Positions 1 to 8,403 of a DNA stretch of 64,000 bases are shown piece after piece. How positions within the stretch are numbered: the stretch's first letter is position 1; each line of letters opens with the position of its first letter. The position numbers and the translations under genes are program-made. This DNA is from Protofrankia sp963555925 (GTDB taxonomy: Bacteria; Actinomycetota; Actinomycetes; Frankiales; Frankiaceae). The notes under the pieces are model-generated. The model worked only from the letters and a program-made list of their open reading frames with translations. It did not search any database and had not been told where the DNA came from. The DNA is taken from contig CAUVXJ010000017.1 of NCBI GenBank assembly GCA_963555925.1, positions 49,274 through 113,273 of the forward strand, given 5' to 3'.

Positions 1-376
1 CGCGACACCTGAATCGCCAGGTTGTTACTTCTTCTTCTCGTGGGATCGCCGCGTCGGCGAGCAGCGCACCCTACTTCGGGTGATGATCTGGATGCGTTCG
101 GTGTCCACGGGTCGAGGTGGGGATCTGTCCGGCGCAGCCGAAAAAATCTTGCACGTGCCCGTAACCTCCGGCGGATCGTGTCGTTAAACCGGGTGCGGGG
201 GTCGTGGGGGCTTGCTGGGGGGTCTTCCACGGCCCCCGCCGTGCTCCGGCCACGAACGGCCCGTCCCGTCCCGGCCGCTGTGATCTCACCGGTGCGGGGT
301 CCGAGCGGGCGCTGACCCGGAGGAAATGTCTCGGCCCGGAAATCGGCGAGGGTACATCTTCCCCGGGTCGCAGGCT
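1..376. other. No gene recognised (window edge)
   Basis: I see no convincing gene here. Short open frames exist on both strands, as expected at this GC content, but none has a recognisable domain, signal peptide or good ribosome binding site. The stretch lies downstream of the leftward fumC and may hold the edge of a gene outside the window. Confidence 0.5.
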
Positions 377-400
377 CTACGGGTGAGTCGTGGGGCCGAA

Positions 401-429
401 GAGTGCGCGATCATGTTTTTCGCGCACTC
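401..429 (-). terminator. Hairpin, copy 1 of duplicated fumC terminator
   Basis: A perfect 10-bp stem (GAGTGCGCGA / TCGCGCACTC) encloses a 9-nt loop. It lies downstream of the leftward fumC. There is no U-run, as is common for actinobacterial hairpin terminators. It is part of the 69-bp tandem repeat. Confidence 0.55.
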
Positions 430-469
430 GGAGGCATTGGGGTTTCTACGGGTGAGTCGTGGGGCCGAA

Positions 470-498
470 GAGTGCGCGATCATGTTTTTCGCGCACTC
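470..498 (-). terminator. Hairpin, copy 2, nearest the fumC stop
   Basis: This is the same perfect 10-bp stem and 9-nt loop as at 401-429, 69 bp closer to fumC. It begins about 17 nt past the fumC stop codon, so it is the first terminator the fumC transcript meets. Confidence 0.6.
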
Positions 499-514
499 GG
501 AGGCATTGGGGTTT

Positions 515-1906
515 CTACGGGTGAGTCATTGACAGGACATCCAGCGCGGCATCCAACTGCTCCTCGGTGAGTGTGCCGGCGGCCACATAGCCGCGTTCGA
601 GGACAACCTCCCGGATCGTCTTCTCCTCAGCCAGGGACTGTTTGGCGACCTTGGCGGCCTCTTCGTATCCGATATAGCGGTTGAGCGGCGTCACAATGGA
701 CGGTGAGGACTCCGCGAACCGCCGGCAGCGTTCGACGTCTGCCACGATGCCGTCCACGCAGCGGTCCGCGAACAGCCGACTGATGGTGGACAGGATATGG
801 ATTGACTCAAGCAGGTTCCGTGCGATCACAGGCAACATCACGTTCAGCTCGAAGTTGCCCGCGGAGCCACCGAACGCCACGGCCGCGTCGTTACCGACGA
901 CCTGCGCGACAACCTGGCACACTGCCTCGGGGATGACCGGGTTCACCTTTCCGGGCATGATCGATGAGCCTGGCTGGAGGTCGGGCAGGCGGATCTCCCC
1001 GAGTCCCGCGCGCGGACCCGACGACGCCCACCGCAGGTCGTTGGCAATCTTGTAGAGGGACAGCGCGATCACCCGCAGCACACCGGATGCCTCGACCAGA
1101 GCATCCCGGGACGCCTGGGCCTCGAAGTGGTTGCGTGCCTCCGACAGCGGCAGGCCGGTGGACGCGACCAGCTGCTCGATGACCGTCGCGGCAAAGCCCG
1201 GCGGGGTGTTGATGCCAGTGCCCACGGCGGTGCCACCCAGCGGCAGTTCACCGATCCGCGGCAGTGCGCCGTGCAGTCGCTCCACGCCGTAGCGGACCGC
1301 AGCCGCGTACCCGCCGAACTCCTGCCCGAGGGTCACCGGCGTTGCGTCCATCAGGTGCGTGCGCCCGGACTTCACGACTTCGGCGAACTCGACGCTCTTG
1401 CGCTCCAATGACGTGGCCAGGTGGCCGAGCGCGGGGATGAGGTCGTGGACGATCGCCTGCGTTGCGGCGACATGGATAGAAGAGGGGAACACGTCATTGG
1501 ACGACTGCGAGGCGTTGACGTGGTCGTTGGGGTGCACCGGCCGGCCGAGCCGCTCGGTGGCGAGCGTCGCCAGCACCTCGTTGGTGTTCATGTTGGATGA
1601 CGTCCCACTGCCGGTCTGGAATACGTCGATCGGGAAGTGCTCGTCGCAGTGCCCGTCGATGACCTCTACGGCGGCCGCGCAGATCGCGGCGGCGATCTCT
1701 GCGTCCAGGACGCCGAGCGTGGCGTTGGCGGTCGCCGCGGCTGCCTTGATCTGGGCGAGCGCGGCGATGTGGGCCCGGGAGATCCGCTGGCCCGATACGG
1801 GGAAGTTCTCCACCGCACGCTGCGTCTGTGCCCGCCACATGGCTGTGGCCGGCACCCGCACCTCGCCCATCGAGTCGTGCTCGATGCGGTAGTCCTGCTC
1901 GCTCAT
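515..1906 (-). CDS. fumC: Class II fumarate hydratase
   Basis: Fumarase C, a cytosolic TCA-cycle enzyme that reversibly hydrates fumarate to L-malate. The 463-residue length is normal for class II, iron-independent homotetrameric fumarases. The fumarase/aspartase signature GSSIMPGKVNP is present around residues 325-335, as are the TGSGTSSNMNTNEV substrate-binding segment (about 97-110) and HPNDHVN (about 128). The ATG start at 1906 has a GGGAGCGGGAG ribosome binding site just upstream. In actinobacteria fumC is usually adjacent to glpX. Here a glycoside hydrolase, a membrane hydroxylase and a possible small lipoprotein separate them. The 3' end runs into a duplicated terminator. Confidence 0.97.
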   Translation of the reverse strand: MSEQDYRIEHDSMGEVRVPATAMWRAQTQRAVENFPVSGQRISRAHIAALAQIKAAAATANATLGVLDAEIAAAICAAAVEVIDGHCDEHFPIDVFQTGSGTSSNMNTNEVLATLATERLGRPVHPNDHVNASQSSNDVFPSSIHVAATQAIVHDLIPALGHLATSLERKSVEFAEVVKSGRTHLMDATPVTLGQEFGGYAAAVRYGVERLHGALPRIGELPLGGTAVGTGINTPPGFAATVIEQLVASTGLPLSEARNHFEAQASRDALVEASGVLRVIALSLYKIANDLRWASSGPRAGLGEIRLPDLQPGSSIMPGKVNPVIPEAVCQVVAQVVGNDAAVAFGGSAGNFELNVMLPVIARNLLESIHILSTISRLFADRCVDGIVADVERCRRFAESSPSIVTPLNRYIGYEEAAKVAKQSLAEEKTIREVVLERGYVAAGTLTEEQLDAALDVLSMTHP

Positions 1907-2443
1907 GTGCTCCCGCTCCCACCGGTCGTTACCCGTTCGACAGCTACCTTCCGTCCTGGAGGTTAGGGCCTGGCCGAGCCACGTGATCGAAGATCCGTCG
2001 GACAGATCGGAGCCACCATCCGCCGCGTGGGCACGGAGTGGGCCGGGAGTGGGCCGGGCGCGCCGGTCGGGCCACTGACGGATGCGTCGGCGGGCAGGTG
2101 GTATTGATCATGATGAGATCGATCACAATTGCTCAGGTCGACCGGGCTGGTGACCCGATGTGTCGTTCATGAATCATCGACCGGACATATGTTGGCCAAA
2201 TTATTTATCCGTTCGCACTGTTCGGCTGGTTGGTCAAAACGGCGCGATCATGCCTTTTCGGGTGGGGTGGACGCTGGAACAACTGTCTGGCAGTTGTCGT
2301 TCCCGGCGTCGCACAGATCTCCCCGGGTTCGGCATCACCTAGTGCTATCGTTGGCATCGACGCGGTGAATGGTAACGCGGGGAATGGTAACGCGGGGAAC
2401 AGCTGCGCGGTAGCGACTGGGGTCGGCCGCCTGGACAGGTGAG
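1907..2443. other. Intergenic region upstream of fumC
   Basis: A non-coding divergent region between fumC (leftward) and a possible small lipoprotein (rightward). It contains an AT-rich palindromic patch at about 2105-2130 (TGATCATGATGAGATCGATCA), a 10-12-bp direct repeat at about 2370-2400 (GGGGAATGGTAACGC type), and a minus-strand copy of a short motif (GATCTTCGATC, about 1985-1999) seen elsewhere in the window. No promoter can be assigned with confidence. Confidence 0.4.
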
Positions 2444-2806
2444 ATGGCGGCGGTCATGCGTTCCGTTCTCCGTTGTTTGCTGGCGTGCTCCGCGGCTCTG
2501 GCCGTGGTTTCGGCCACCAGCGCATGTGGGCATGAGGATTCAGCTGTATCCGGCGGTGGTTCGGTCACCATCCCGGGCCCGTTGAATACGTCGGCTGTGA
2601 TGGTGTCGGCTGCCGCGGGTCCGCCCCTCGCCAGAGCCTTCGGTCTTGCCGGGCGCAGGGCGATCGCGTCCGTGTCCCCGACCGGCGGCCCTTCGACCAG
2701 CGGCCCCGGCCCAGGCGAGACCACCAGCCCCACCCGGAACCCGGACAGGCCGTTGAAAGGTCAGTGGTGGGACGCCCCCGTCCGTACCACCGGCCCCGGT
2801 CGGTAG
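2444..2806 (+). CDS. Putative small lipoprotein, unknown function
   Basis: A 120-residue open frame. The N-terminus looks like a lipoprotein signal: a basic start, the hydrophobic stretch CLLACSAALAVVSA, then a lipobox TSAC with the lipidated Cys at about residue 28. The rest is Pro/Gly/Ser/Thr-rich and low in complexity, with no domain I recognise. The start may be ATG 2444, with AGGTGAG directly before it, or the in-frame ATG 2456. A strong hairpin follows at 3012-3058. The signal peptide is the only real support; the frame could be spurious. Confidence 0.45.
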   Translation: MAAVMRSVLRCLLACSAALAVVSATSACGHEDSAVSGGGSVTIPGPLNTSAVMVSAAAGPPLARAFGLAGRRAIASVSPTGGPSTSGPGPGETTSPTRNPDRPLKGQWWDAPVRTTGPGR

Positions 2807-3011
2807 TGCGGAGAAAGACACGACCGGAAACCGCGGCAACGTTCACAAGAACCGGTCTGGTGCATCCATGTGCAGCCAGATACATCCAGTCGACAGACCG
2901 GCTGATGAGGTCGACGTGCACAATGGCCCGCGGCATATGGTCATGGTGGGCTGGCGGCCGCGCGCGGGAGTCGGTTTCTCGACTGTTTCCTCGATGACCA
3001 CTATTTTCTCG

Positions 3012-3058
3012 ATGACCACCGGGTGTGGATACGCCCCGAATCCACACCCGGTGGTCAT
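3012..3058. terminator. Perfect 19-bp stem hairpin
   Basis: ATGACCACCGGGTGTGGAT is followed by 9 nt and then its exact reverse complement. It lies in the gap between the possible lipoprotein and the GH16 gene, so it is a strong candidate terminator on either strand. The bases just to its left (about 2992-3008) repeat the CTCGATGACCAC motif, hinting at local duplication. Apart from this, 2807-3311 shows nothing recognisable. Confidence 0.6.
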
Positions 3059-3311
3059 TCTCAGGGGGGTTCGTCCGTAGGTCGGGTGCCTTCGGCGCTA
3101 TATGGGGACCCCGGATTCTCTGGTGGGTCGTCGTGGTGGGGCGCAGGTGCCACGGGGCGCCGATGATCATTTGATGGTGGGCGCTCTCCGTCGACGGGCA
3201 TGCGTTGTTACGCAACGTGATTTTTTGTGCTCCGATGATTACGTTCCGTGCTAGGTTCGCTGGCAACAGGAACGCCGGTTGCGCGGGTCAGTGGGGGCCT
3301 GACCCGCCCGG

Positions 3312-4172
3312 ATGTTGGGTTGTCGTCACATGCACACCAGGCCCCGCGTTGTCTGGCCGCTGATCGCGGCTTTTGTCGTGGCGTTCGGCGCTGCCACGGC
3401 GTGTACGGCCCCCGTCGTCCTCGGCGGCGGGCCGGCGCGCACCACCGACCCGCGCACCACCGACCCGCGATCCGCCTTGGCGGCCGCCGTCTGGGGTGCC
3501 CCGCTGTTCGTCGAACAGTTCGACGGCAAGGGTGTCGACCCTCGAAACTGGTGGGTCTATGACAGCCCGAACGCGGCCGCCTTCCCACGGTCGGCGGCCC
3601 GGGCCACGGTCGCGGGTGGCACGCTGCGCCTCACCGGCGGCTTCGACACCGCCGGGCGGGATGTGTCCGGCGGGATCGCCAACAAGACCGACCTGCGGTA
3701 TGGACGCTGGGAGGTCCGGGTCCGGGTTGAGCGCGGGGATGGCTACTCAGGGGTGGTGCTGCTGTGGCCGGCGTCAGGCCACTGGCCCGCCGACGGCGAG
3801 ATCGACCTACTAGAGGCGATCAACGGAAACCGCCAGGGTGCATCGAGCTTCGTCCATAACGGATCGAACAATCACGTGGAGTGGCACTACCTGCTCGGCG
3901 ACTACACCCAGTGGCACACCATCGCGGTCGAGTGGCTGCCCCGATCGATCACGTTCTATCTCAACGGGGTGCCGGAATGGACCGTGCGCGCGCCGAGCAC
4001 TGCGGGCGCGTTCAACCCGATCCCGTCGACCTCGGCGATGCATCTGGCCCTGCAGCTGGACAAGGGCTGTACCTCCGCAATCCCGTGCCGGACCAGCCGG
4101 ACACCCGCGACAGTCACCATGTACGTCGACCAGGTGCGGATATGGGTGGCTCCGCGGCAACTCACCGGGTAG
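3312..4172 (+). CDS. Secreted GH16 family glycoside hydrolase (lipoprotein)
   Basis: A 286-residue extracellular glycan hydrolase of family GH16, which includes beta-1,3(4)-glucanases, laminarinases and related transglycosylases. The retaining catalytic motif ExDxxE is present as GEIDLLEA: E163 nucleophile, D165, E168 acid/base. The jelly-roll context matches the family (YGRWEVRVRV upstream; FYLNGVPEWTV downstream). The N-terminus is a lipoprotein signal with lipobox ATAC, so the enzyme is probably tethered outside the membrane. A start at the in-frame ATG 3330 would give a cleaner signal peptide. Its stop overlaps that of the convergent hydroxylase gene by 11 nt. The substrate cannot be read from sequence. 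Confidence 0.9.
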   Translation: MLGCRHMHTRPRVVWPLIAAFVVAFGAATACTAPVVLGGGPARTTDPRTTDPRSALAAAVWGAPLFVEQFDGKGVDPRNWWVYDSPNAAAFPRSAARATVAGGTLRLTGGFDTAGRDVSGGIANKTDLRYGRWEVRVRVERGDGYSGVVLLWPASGHWPADGEIDLLEAINGNRQGASSFVHNGSNNHVEWHYLLGDYTQWHTIAVEWLPRSITFYLNGVPEWTVRAPSTAGAFNPIPSTSAMHLALQLDKGCTSAIPCRTSRTPATVTMYVDQVRIWVAPRQLTG

Positions 4173-4893
4173 GTGCACGTATCGCAGTCGGTGAGATAAC
4201 GACCGCGTCACGTGGTGGGTTGGTTCCCAGGACGATGTCGCCGATATTCGACGTGACGCCGAGCCAGTAGTGCTCGTTGCGGAAGTGGTGCAGACGGTGG
4301 TTGCGCCAGTGCCGTCGGTACATTCTGCTCCGAGGCTGGTAGCTGCTGTGGATGAGGAAGTGGGTCCAGTCGTAGGCGAGTAGGCCCACAGCCGCGCACA
4401 GCGCCGCGGTCGCCGTCCGAGGTGATCCGAAAACGGCTAGGGCAAGGGCGATCGTGCCGCTGCCAAGCACCTCCTGCGGACGGACGAACATCGTGTCCAG
4501 GCTCGTCGGGTCACGGTGGTGCTGCTCGTGCCCCCAGCCGGCGGTCCGGTGGAAGGCACGGCTGATCGGGTTGGTCGGCTGGGCATGCAGGATCTCCCGG
4601 TGGACCGCCCATTCGACGAACGGCTGCGTGGCCGCCATCGACGCGGCGATCAGGACATCGGCCCGCCCGAAGCGTCCACGGGCGAGCCGCACGGTCGCCA
4701 GGCTCCCGACGGTGCCCAGCAGCACCGGTGGCCGGGGATGACGTAGAAAACACCGGGCAGCGTCGGGCAGCGTGGTGACCTCGGTGGCGCGTCCGTGTGG
4801 ACCGGGCCTGTCCAGGCGGGCGGCGGTCGCGGCGACGACGCGGGCGGCCGCCCGGAACGGCACCACTGCCGTCGGCCCGGTCGCCGTCGGCAC
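4162..4893 (-). CDS. Fatty acid hydroxylase / sterol desaturase family membrane protein
   Basis: A 243-residue integral membrane di-iron enzyme of the fatty acid hydroxylase superfamily. Histidine-cluster motifs typical of the family are visible: HREILH, HEQHH, a later His in DWTHFLIH, and HRLHHFRNEHYW near the C-terminus. Hydrophobic segments lie between them. Family members hydroxylate or desaturate lipids such as fatty acids, carotenoids or sterols; the substrate here is unknown. It starts 56 bp downstream of glpX in the same direction and could be cotranscribed with it. It overlaps the convergent GH16 gene by 11 nt. Confidence 0.85.
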   Translation of the reverse strand: MPTATGPTAVVPFRAAARVVAATAARLDRPGPHGRATEVTTLPDAARCFLRHPRPPVLLGTVGSLATVRLARGRFGRADVLIAASMAATQPFVEWAVHREILHAQPTNPISRAFHRTAGWGHEQHHRDPTSLDTMFVRPQEVLGSGTIALALAVFGSPRTATAALCAAVGLLAYDWTHFLIHSSYQPRSRMYRRHWRNHRLHHFRNEHYWLGVTSNIGDIVLGTNPPRDAVVISPTAIRAPTR

Positions 4894-4949
4894 GCTTGGT
4901 GCTGTCGGCTTGCCCGGAGCCGTTGCCCTGCTCAGCGTCCTTGCCCTGA

Positions 4950-5972
4950 TCAGAACGGCACCGTTGAGTAGGCCTGAAGCTTGGTCAACTGGTGCTGACT
5001 GTCCACCCGGCGGACCGTCCCACTGCGCGATCGCATGACCAGGGATGACGTGTTGGCCCCACCGGGCCGGTAGCGGACCCCGGCCAGCAACTCACCGTCG
5101 GTGATGCCGGTGGCGACGAAGAAGACATTGTCGCTGTTCACGAGCTCGCGCGTGGTCAGAACGCGCGTGGGGTCATGGCCGGCGTCGAAGACCCTTTTCT
5201 GCTCGTCGGGATCCCGCGGCCAGAGCCGTCCCTGGATGACACCGCCGATGCAGGCCACCGCACATGCGGCGATGATTCCTTCAGGGGTGCCGCCGATGCC
5301 CAGCAGCAGGTCGGCGCCGGTGTCGGCGGACGCGGCCATGACCGCGCCGGCCACATCCCCGTCGGAGATGAGCTTCACCCGGGCACCGGCCGCACGGATC
5401 TGTTCGACCAGGTTGACGTGGCGCGGACGCTCCAGGACGACGACGGTCACATCCCGCGGATGCACACCCTTGGCTTTGGCGACGGCGCGGATGTTGTCCT
5501 CGACGGGCGCTGTGATGTCTACCACGTCGGCGGCTTCAGGGCCGGTGACCAGCTTCTCCATGTAGAAGCAGGCACTCGCGTCGTACATGGACCCGCGCTC
5601 GGATACGGCCATCACCGCGATCGCGTTGTTCATACCCTTGGCTGTGAGCGTGGTGCCGTCCACAGGGTCGACCGCGACGTCGCATTCGGGACCCTCACCC
5701 GACCCGACCTCCTCCCCGTTGAAGAGCATCGGGGCTTCGTCCTTCTCGCCCTCTCCGATGACGACGACCCCGCGCATCGACACCGTGCCGACGAGCCGCC
5801 GCATCGCGTCGACGGCGGCCTGGTCTGCGCCGTTCTTGTCGCCGCGCCCGACCCATCGGGCGGCGGCGAGCGCACCCGCCTCGGTCACCCGGACAAGTTC
5901 GAGAGCGAGGTTGCGATCGGGCGCCTGTCCCTGGACGGCGAGAGGATCCGGAAGGTTGCTGTCTGCTGCCAC
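4950..5972 (-). CDS. glpX: Class II fructose-1,6-bisphosphatase
   Basis: GlpX, a cytosolic Mg-dependent gluconeogenic enzyme that hydrolyses fructose-1,6-bisphosphate to fructose-6-phosphate. Metal- and substrate-binding motifs are clear: GEGEKDEAPML, then DVAVDPVDGTT about 25 residues later, and GIGGTPEG downstream. I chose the GTG at 5972, giving 340 residues, because homology begins about there and the open frame upstream is low-quality shadow sequence. The neighbouring rightward DUF4245 gene is its normal actinobacterial partner. Confidence 0.95.
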   Translation of the reverse strand: MAADSNLPDPLAVQGQAPDRNLALELVRVTEAGALAAARWVGRGDKNGADQAAVDAMRRLVGTVSMRGVVVIGEGEKDEAPMLFNGEEVGSGEGPECDVAVDPVDGTTLTAKGMNNAIAVMAVSERGSMYDASACFYMEKLVTGPEAADVVDITAPVEDNIRAVAKAKGVHPRDVTVVVLERPRHVNLVEQIRAAGARVKLISDGDVAGAVMAASADTGADLLLGIGGTPEGIIAACAVACIGGVIQGRLWPRDPDEQKRVFDAGHDPTRVLTTRELVNSDNVFFVATGITDGELLAGVRYRPGGANTSSLVMRSRSGTVRRVDSQHQLTKLQAYSTVPF

Positions 5973-6467
5973 GCATCCGAGAGTAATTGCACATGCGTCC
6001 GGCCGCCCACCGATGGTGTGACGGCCGCGTCCAGGGCCGGTCTGGGCATCGCTCCGCGCGATCGAAGATCCATCAAACCGGCCCCAGTCCGGGATGTACC
6101 GCTGCGAGGCCGCCTGGACAGTAGTGGACGCATCGGGTGTCGGGTGTCTGACACCACGGTTGCCGGTTCCGACGCAACGCCAGCCGTCGGTTCTGCGTCG
6201 AACTACACAGAGAACCACGGTGCCACAGGGAACGAAGGTGCCACGCAGGATGAGGGCGTCCGGCCCGCGGAGGGGGCGCGCCGGACGCTCATCCATTGTT
6301 TATCGCCGGTTGGTCTTTCAGCGTTTGGCTGGGCCGGACGGCCTCCTGTTAGTTGGCCCACTCCACCCGTCCCAACCCCCAACCCCCAACCTTCGACCGC
6401 TGGCTCCTGGCTCTCGGGTCGGACGCCCCGTCGGGTCGGGCTCGGGACGGGACGTCAGGATGGACGG
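5973..6467. other. Divergent intergenic region glpX / DUF4245
   Basis: About 495 bp with no gene I can support. It should carry the divergent promoters of glpX and the DUF4245 gene. It contains a short C/A-rich tandem (CCCAACC units, about 6370-6390). A minus-strand copy of TGATGGATCTTCGATCGC, the same 18 bp found on the plus strand near 31207, lies at about 6055-6075. Confidence 0.4.
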
Positions 6468-7064
6468 GTGGCACGACGACGCGGTCAGGAAACGATCCGG
6501 GACATGGTGCTGTCCCTTGGTGTTGTGATGCTTGGGGTGGCGCTCTTCACGCTGTTCATGCCAAGGGGCGGCTCGGACCCGGTGACCGCGGTGGACACGG
6601 TCGCCCCGTTGGCTGCGTTCGCGCGTTCGGCGCCGTTTGACGTCGCCGAACCGGCGGGTCTGCCCGGCTACTGGAAGGCCACGTCGATCCGGACCCAGCC
6701 GCCACCCGGTGCGTCCCGCGCGAACGCGGTCGAGCTGCGCATCGGTTACGTGGTCGACCGTCCGGGTAACCGCACATATGCCCAGCTCAACCAGGGCAAT
6801 GCGACCGACGCGGTACAGCGGGTCCTGGGCGACCGGCCGGTGACGGGGACCGCGCGGTTGGCAGGGGAGCCCTGGCAGGAAAGGCGGGACGACGCCGGCC
6901 ACCTCGCGTTCACCCGCCAGGTCGGCGACGTCATATTGATCGTCTCCGACGGCGGCGGCGAGGGCGGTGCGTCCGCCGCCGATCTGGGGATCCTGGCCAC
7001 ATCCCTGCGTCCGCGCTCCGTCGTCGCGGCGGCTGACCGAACACCCCCCGCATCGGCATCCTGA
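6468..7064 (+). CDS. DUF4245 domain membrane-anchored protein
   Basis: A 198-residue protein with one N-terminal membrane helix (MVLSLGVVMLGVALFTLFM, about residues 12-30) and an extracytoplasmic domain typical of DUF4245. That domain includes the PGYWKATSIR and YAQLNQGNA segments and a C-terminal DLGILATSL stretch. The GTG start at 6468 is preceded by GTCAGGA at good spacing. In actinobacteria this gene typically lies divergent to glpX, as here. The function is unknown. Confidence 0.9.
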   Translation: MARRRGQETIRDMVLSLGVVMLGVALFTLFMPRGGSDPVTAVDTVAPLAAFARSAPFDVAEPAGLPGYWKATSIRTQPPPGASRANAVELRIGYVVDRPGNRTYAQLNQGNATDAVQRVLGDRPVTGTARLAGEPWQERRDDAGHLAFTRQVGDVILIVSDGGGEGGASAADLGILATSLRPRSVVAAADRTPPASAS

Positions 7065-7123
7065 CGGGCACTCATAGTCTGCTGCTCGCCTGACAGAAGC
7101 GTGATGGGCTTGATGGGGGCTTG

Positions 7124-8293
7124 ATGGAACACAACCTGGCGACCTCAGCGGACCGCGCCGACTACCTGGTCGATCTCTCCAACATCGTGCGCGAGCAGTC
7201 GATCGGGGGGCCGGGCCTGCGGTCCCTGCGTCGGCTCGACCTCGTGGTGGCGGCACTGGTGACACTCACCGGGGACCCGGACGTCGGTGTCTACCTGATC
7301 GCCGATGCGAGCCTGCTGGGCGGCAGCAGGGAGTTCACCGATCAGGCGGATGTCCGCCGGCTCCGCCGCTGGGTTGCCGACGGCCTGGTCGAGGAGGTTC
7401 CCGACGCGGACGACCGGGTTCTTGAGATCGCCGGAATGACCCGCATTCCGGTCATCACCGGTGACCGTTACGACGCCTACCGCACTGAGCACACCTGGAT
7501 ACAGGGGAACAGCTCGCAGTTCCTCAAGCCCGTACCCGGCCCCGCCGGCCCCGCCGGTTCCGCCGGTTCCGCCGATACAGTCGCCCTCGTCCCGCTGGAC
7601 ATGGGCGTCCGTACACCGGCCCAGATCTCCCGCCGTGAGGAGCTCGCCGCACTCAAGAAGCAGGGTCTGCTCGGCTCCGATCGGACCCCTCTGATCAAGG
7701 TGCTCACCCGGGCCTGGCGCTGCCCGGAACGGCGTTGTTCGCTCTATGACATCCACAGCGGTGACCGGGTGCTCCTTCCCCGCATGCACCGGGGTGTACC
7801 CACCTGTCAGCAGCACCGGGTAGCCCTGTCGGACGACGGCCCGCGGCCCGCTACCGCCCAACTCAAGGCCGTCATCAACGGCACCTGCGTAGCCCGTTTC
7901 ACCCTGGACGAGGACTCCGTGACGTCGGTGGGACGCTACCCCGACCCCGGAATCGCGCTGTTCAGCCTGCTGGACCCGGAGGCCGCGGCCAGGGTCAGCC
8001 GCGAGCACGTGGTCGTCTCGCTCCAGAAGGGGCTGGTCCTGCTCCGCGACGTCAGCAGCTACGGCTCCCGGATGCGTACCGCCGACAAGCGGGGGCGGTT
8101 GGGGCACTGGGAACAGCTGCCGCCCCGGGTCGACCGCCGATTCCACCCTGGCGACGAGGTCGAGCTCGCCCCCGGCGTGATCCTCACCCGCAGCGGCCGG
8201 ATCTTTCCCGCCGAACTTCCCGAGGACTGGCGGGCCGCGGCCCCGCAGACCCCCGTTCCACCGGGCGCTGCCGCACCCACCATGTCGGTGTGA
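7124..8293 (+). CDS. PIN/NYN-like nuclease domain with FHA domain
   Basis: A 389-residue protein in three parts. Residues about 13-140 resemble a PIN/NYN-type RNase fold: acidic positions in DYLVDLSNIV, YLIADASLL and VITGDRYDAY. A Gly/Pro/Ala linker follows. A possible zinc cluster comes next (C200-x4-C205 and C228-x2-H231). Residues about 245-350 form an FHA phosphothreonine-binding domain, with SVGRYPD, VSREHVVV and RDVSSYGSR. ATG 7124 has GGGGGC five bases upstream. A giant Ser/Thr kinase follows 110 bp downstream in the same direction, so the FHA domain may read that kinase's output. Nuclease activity is inferred from fold-like motifs only. Confidence 0.75.
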   Translation: MEHNLATSADRADYLVDLSNIVREQSIGGPGLRSLRRLDLVVAALVTLTGDPDVGVYLIADASLLGGSREFTDQADVRRLRRWVADGLVEEVPDADDRVLEIAGMTRIPVITGDRYDAYRTEHTWIQGNSSQFLKPVPGPAGPAGSAGSADTVALVPLDMGVRTPAQISRREELAALKKQGLLGSDRTPLIKVLTRAWRCPERRCSLYDIHSGDRVLLPRMHRGVPTCQQHRVALSDDGPRPATAQLKAVINGTCVARFTLDEDSVTSVGRYPDPGIALFSLLDPEAAARVSREHVVVSLQKGLVLLRDVSSYGSRMRTADKRGRLGHWEQLPPRVDRRFHPGDEVELAPGVILTRSGRIFPAELPEDWRAAAPQTPVPPGAAAPTMSV

Positions 8294-8403
8294 GCCTGAC
8301 TCCGGCTGGTGATGGTTAGAATCACCGCAGTGCGCAGGGAGGATGATGAGCAGGTTTGTGCTGGTAGGGATCGGGATCGCCGGTATCCGGCTGCCGCCTG
8401 CGC

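Larger units (their letters stand above)
377..527. repeat. 69-bp tandem duplication at fumC 3' end
   Basis: Two essentially identical 69-bp units lie at 377-445 and 446-514. A third partial copy of about 13 bp (515-527) is the last codons and stop of fumC itself. Each unit therefore starts with the fumC tail (stop codon included, on the minus strand) followed by the same downstream hairpin. The unit length is 23 codons, but it lies outside the reading frame. It looks like a recent local tandem duplication of the fumC terminator region. Confidence 0.85.

Noticed and set aside
2129..2442. Several short frames upstream of the small lipoprotein
   Set aside because: No ribosome binding site, no domain, mixed frames. 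The region reads as intergenic.
5973..6296. Longer N-terminus for glpX
   Set aside because: The extra ~108 residues are unlike any GlpX and homology begins right after GTG 5972.
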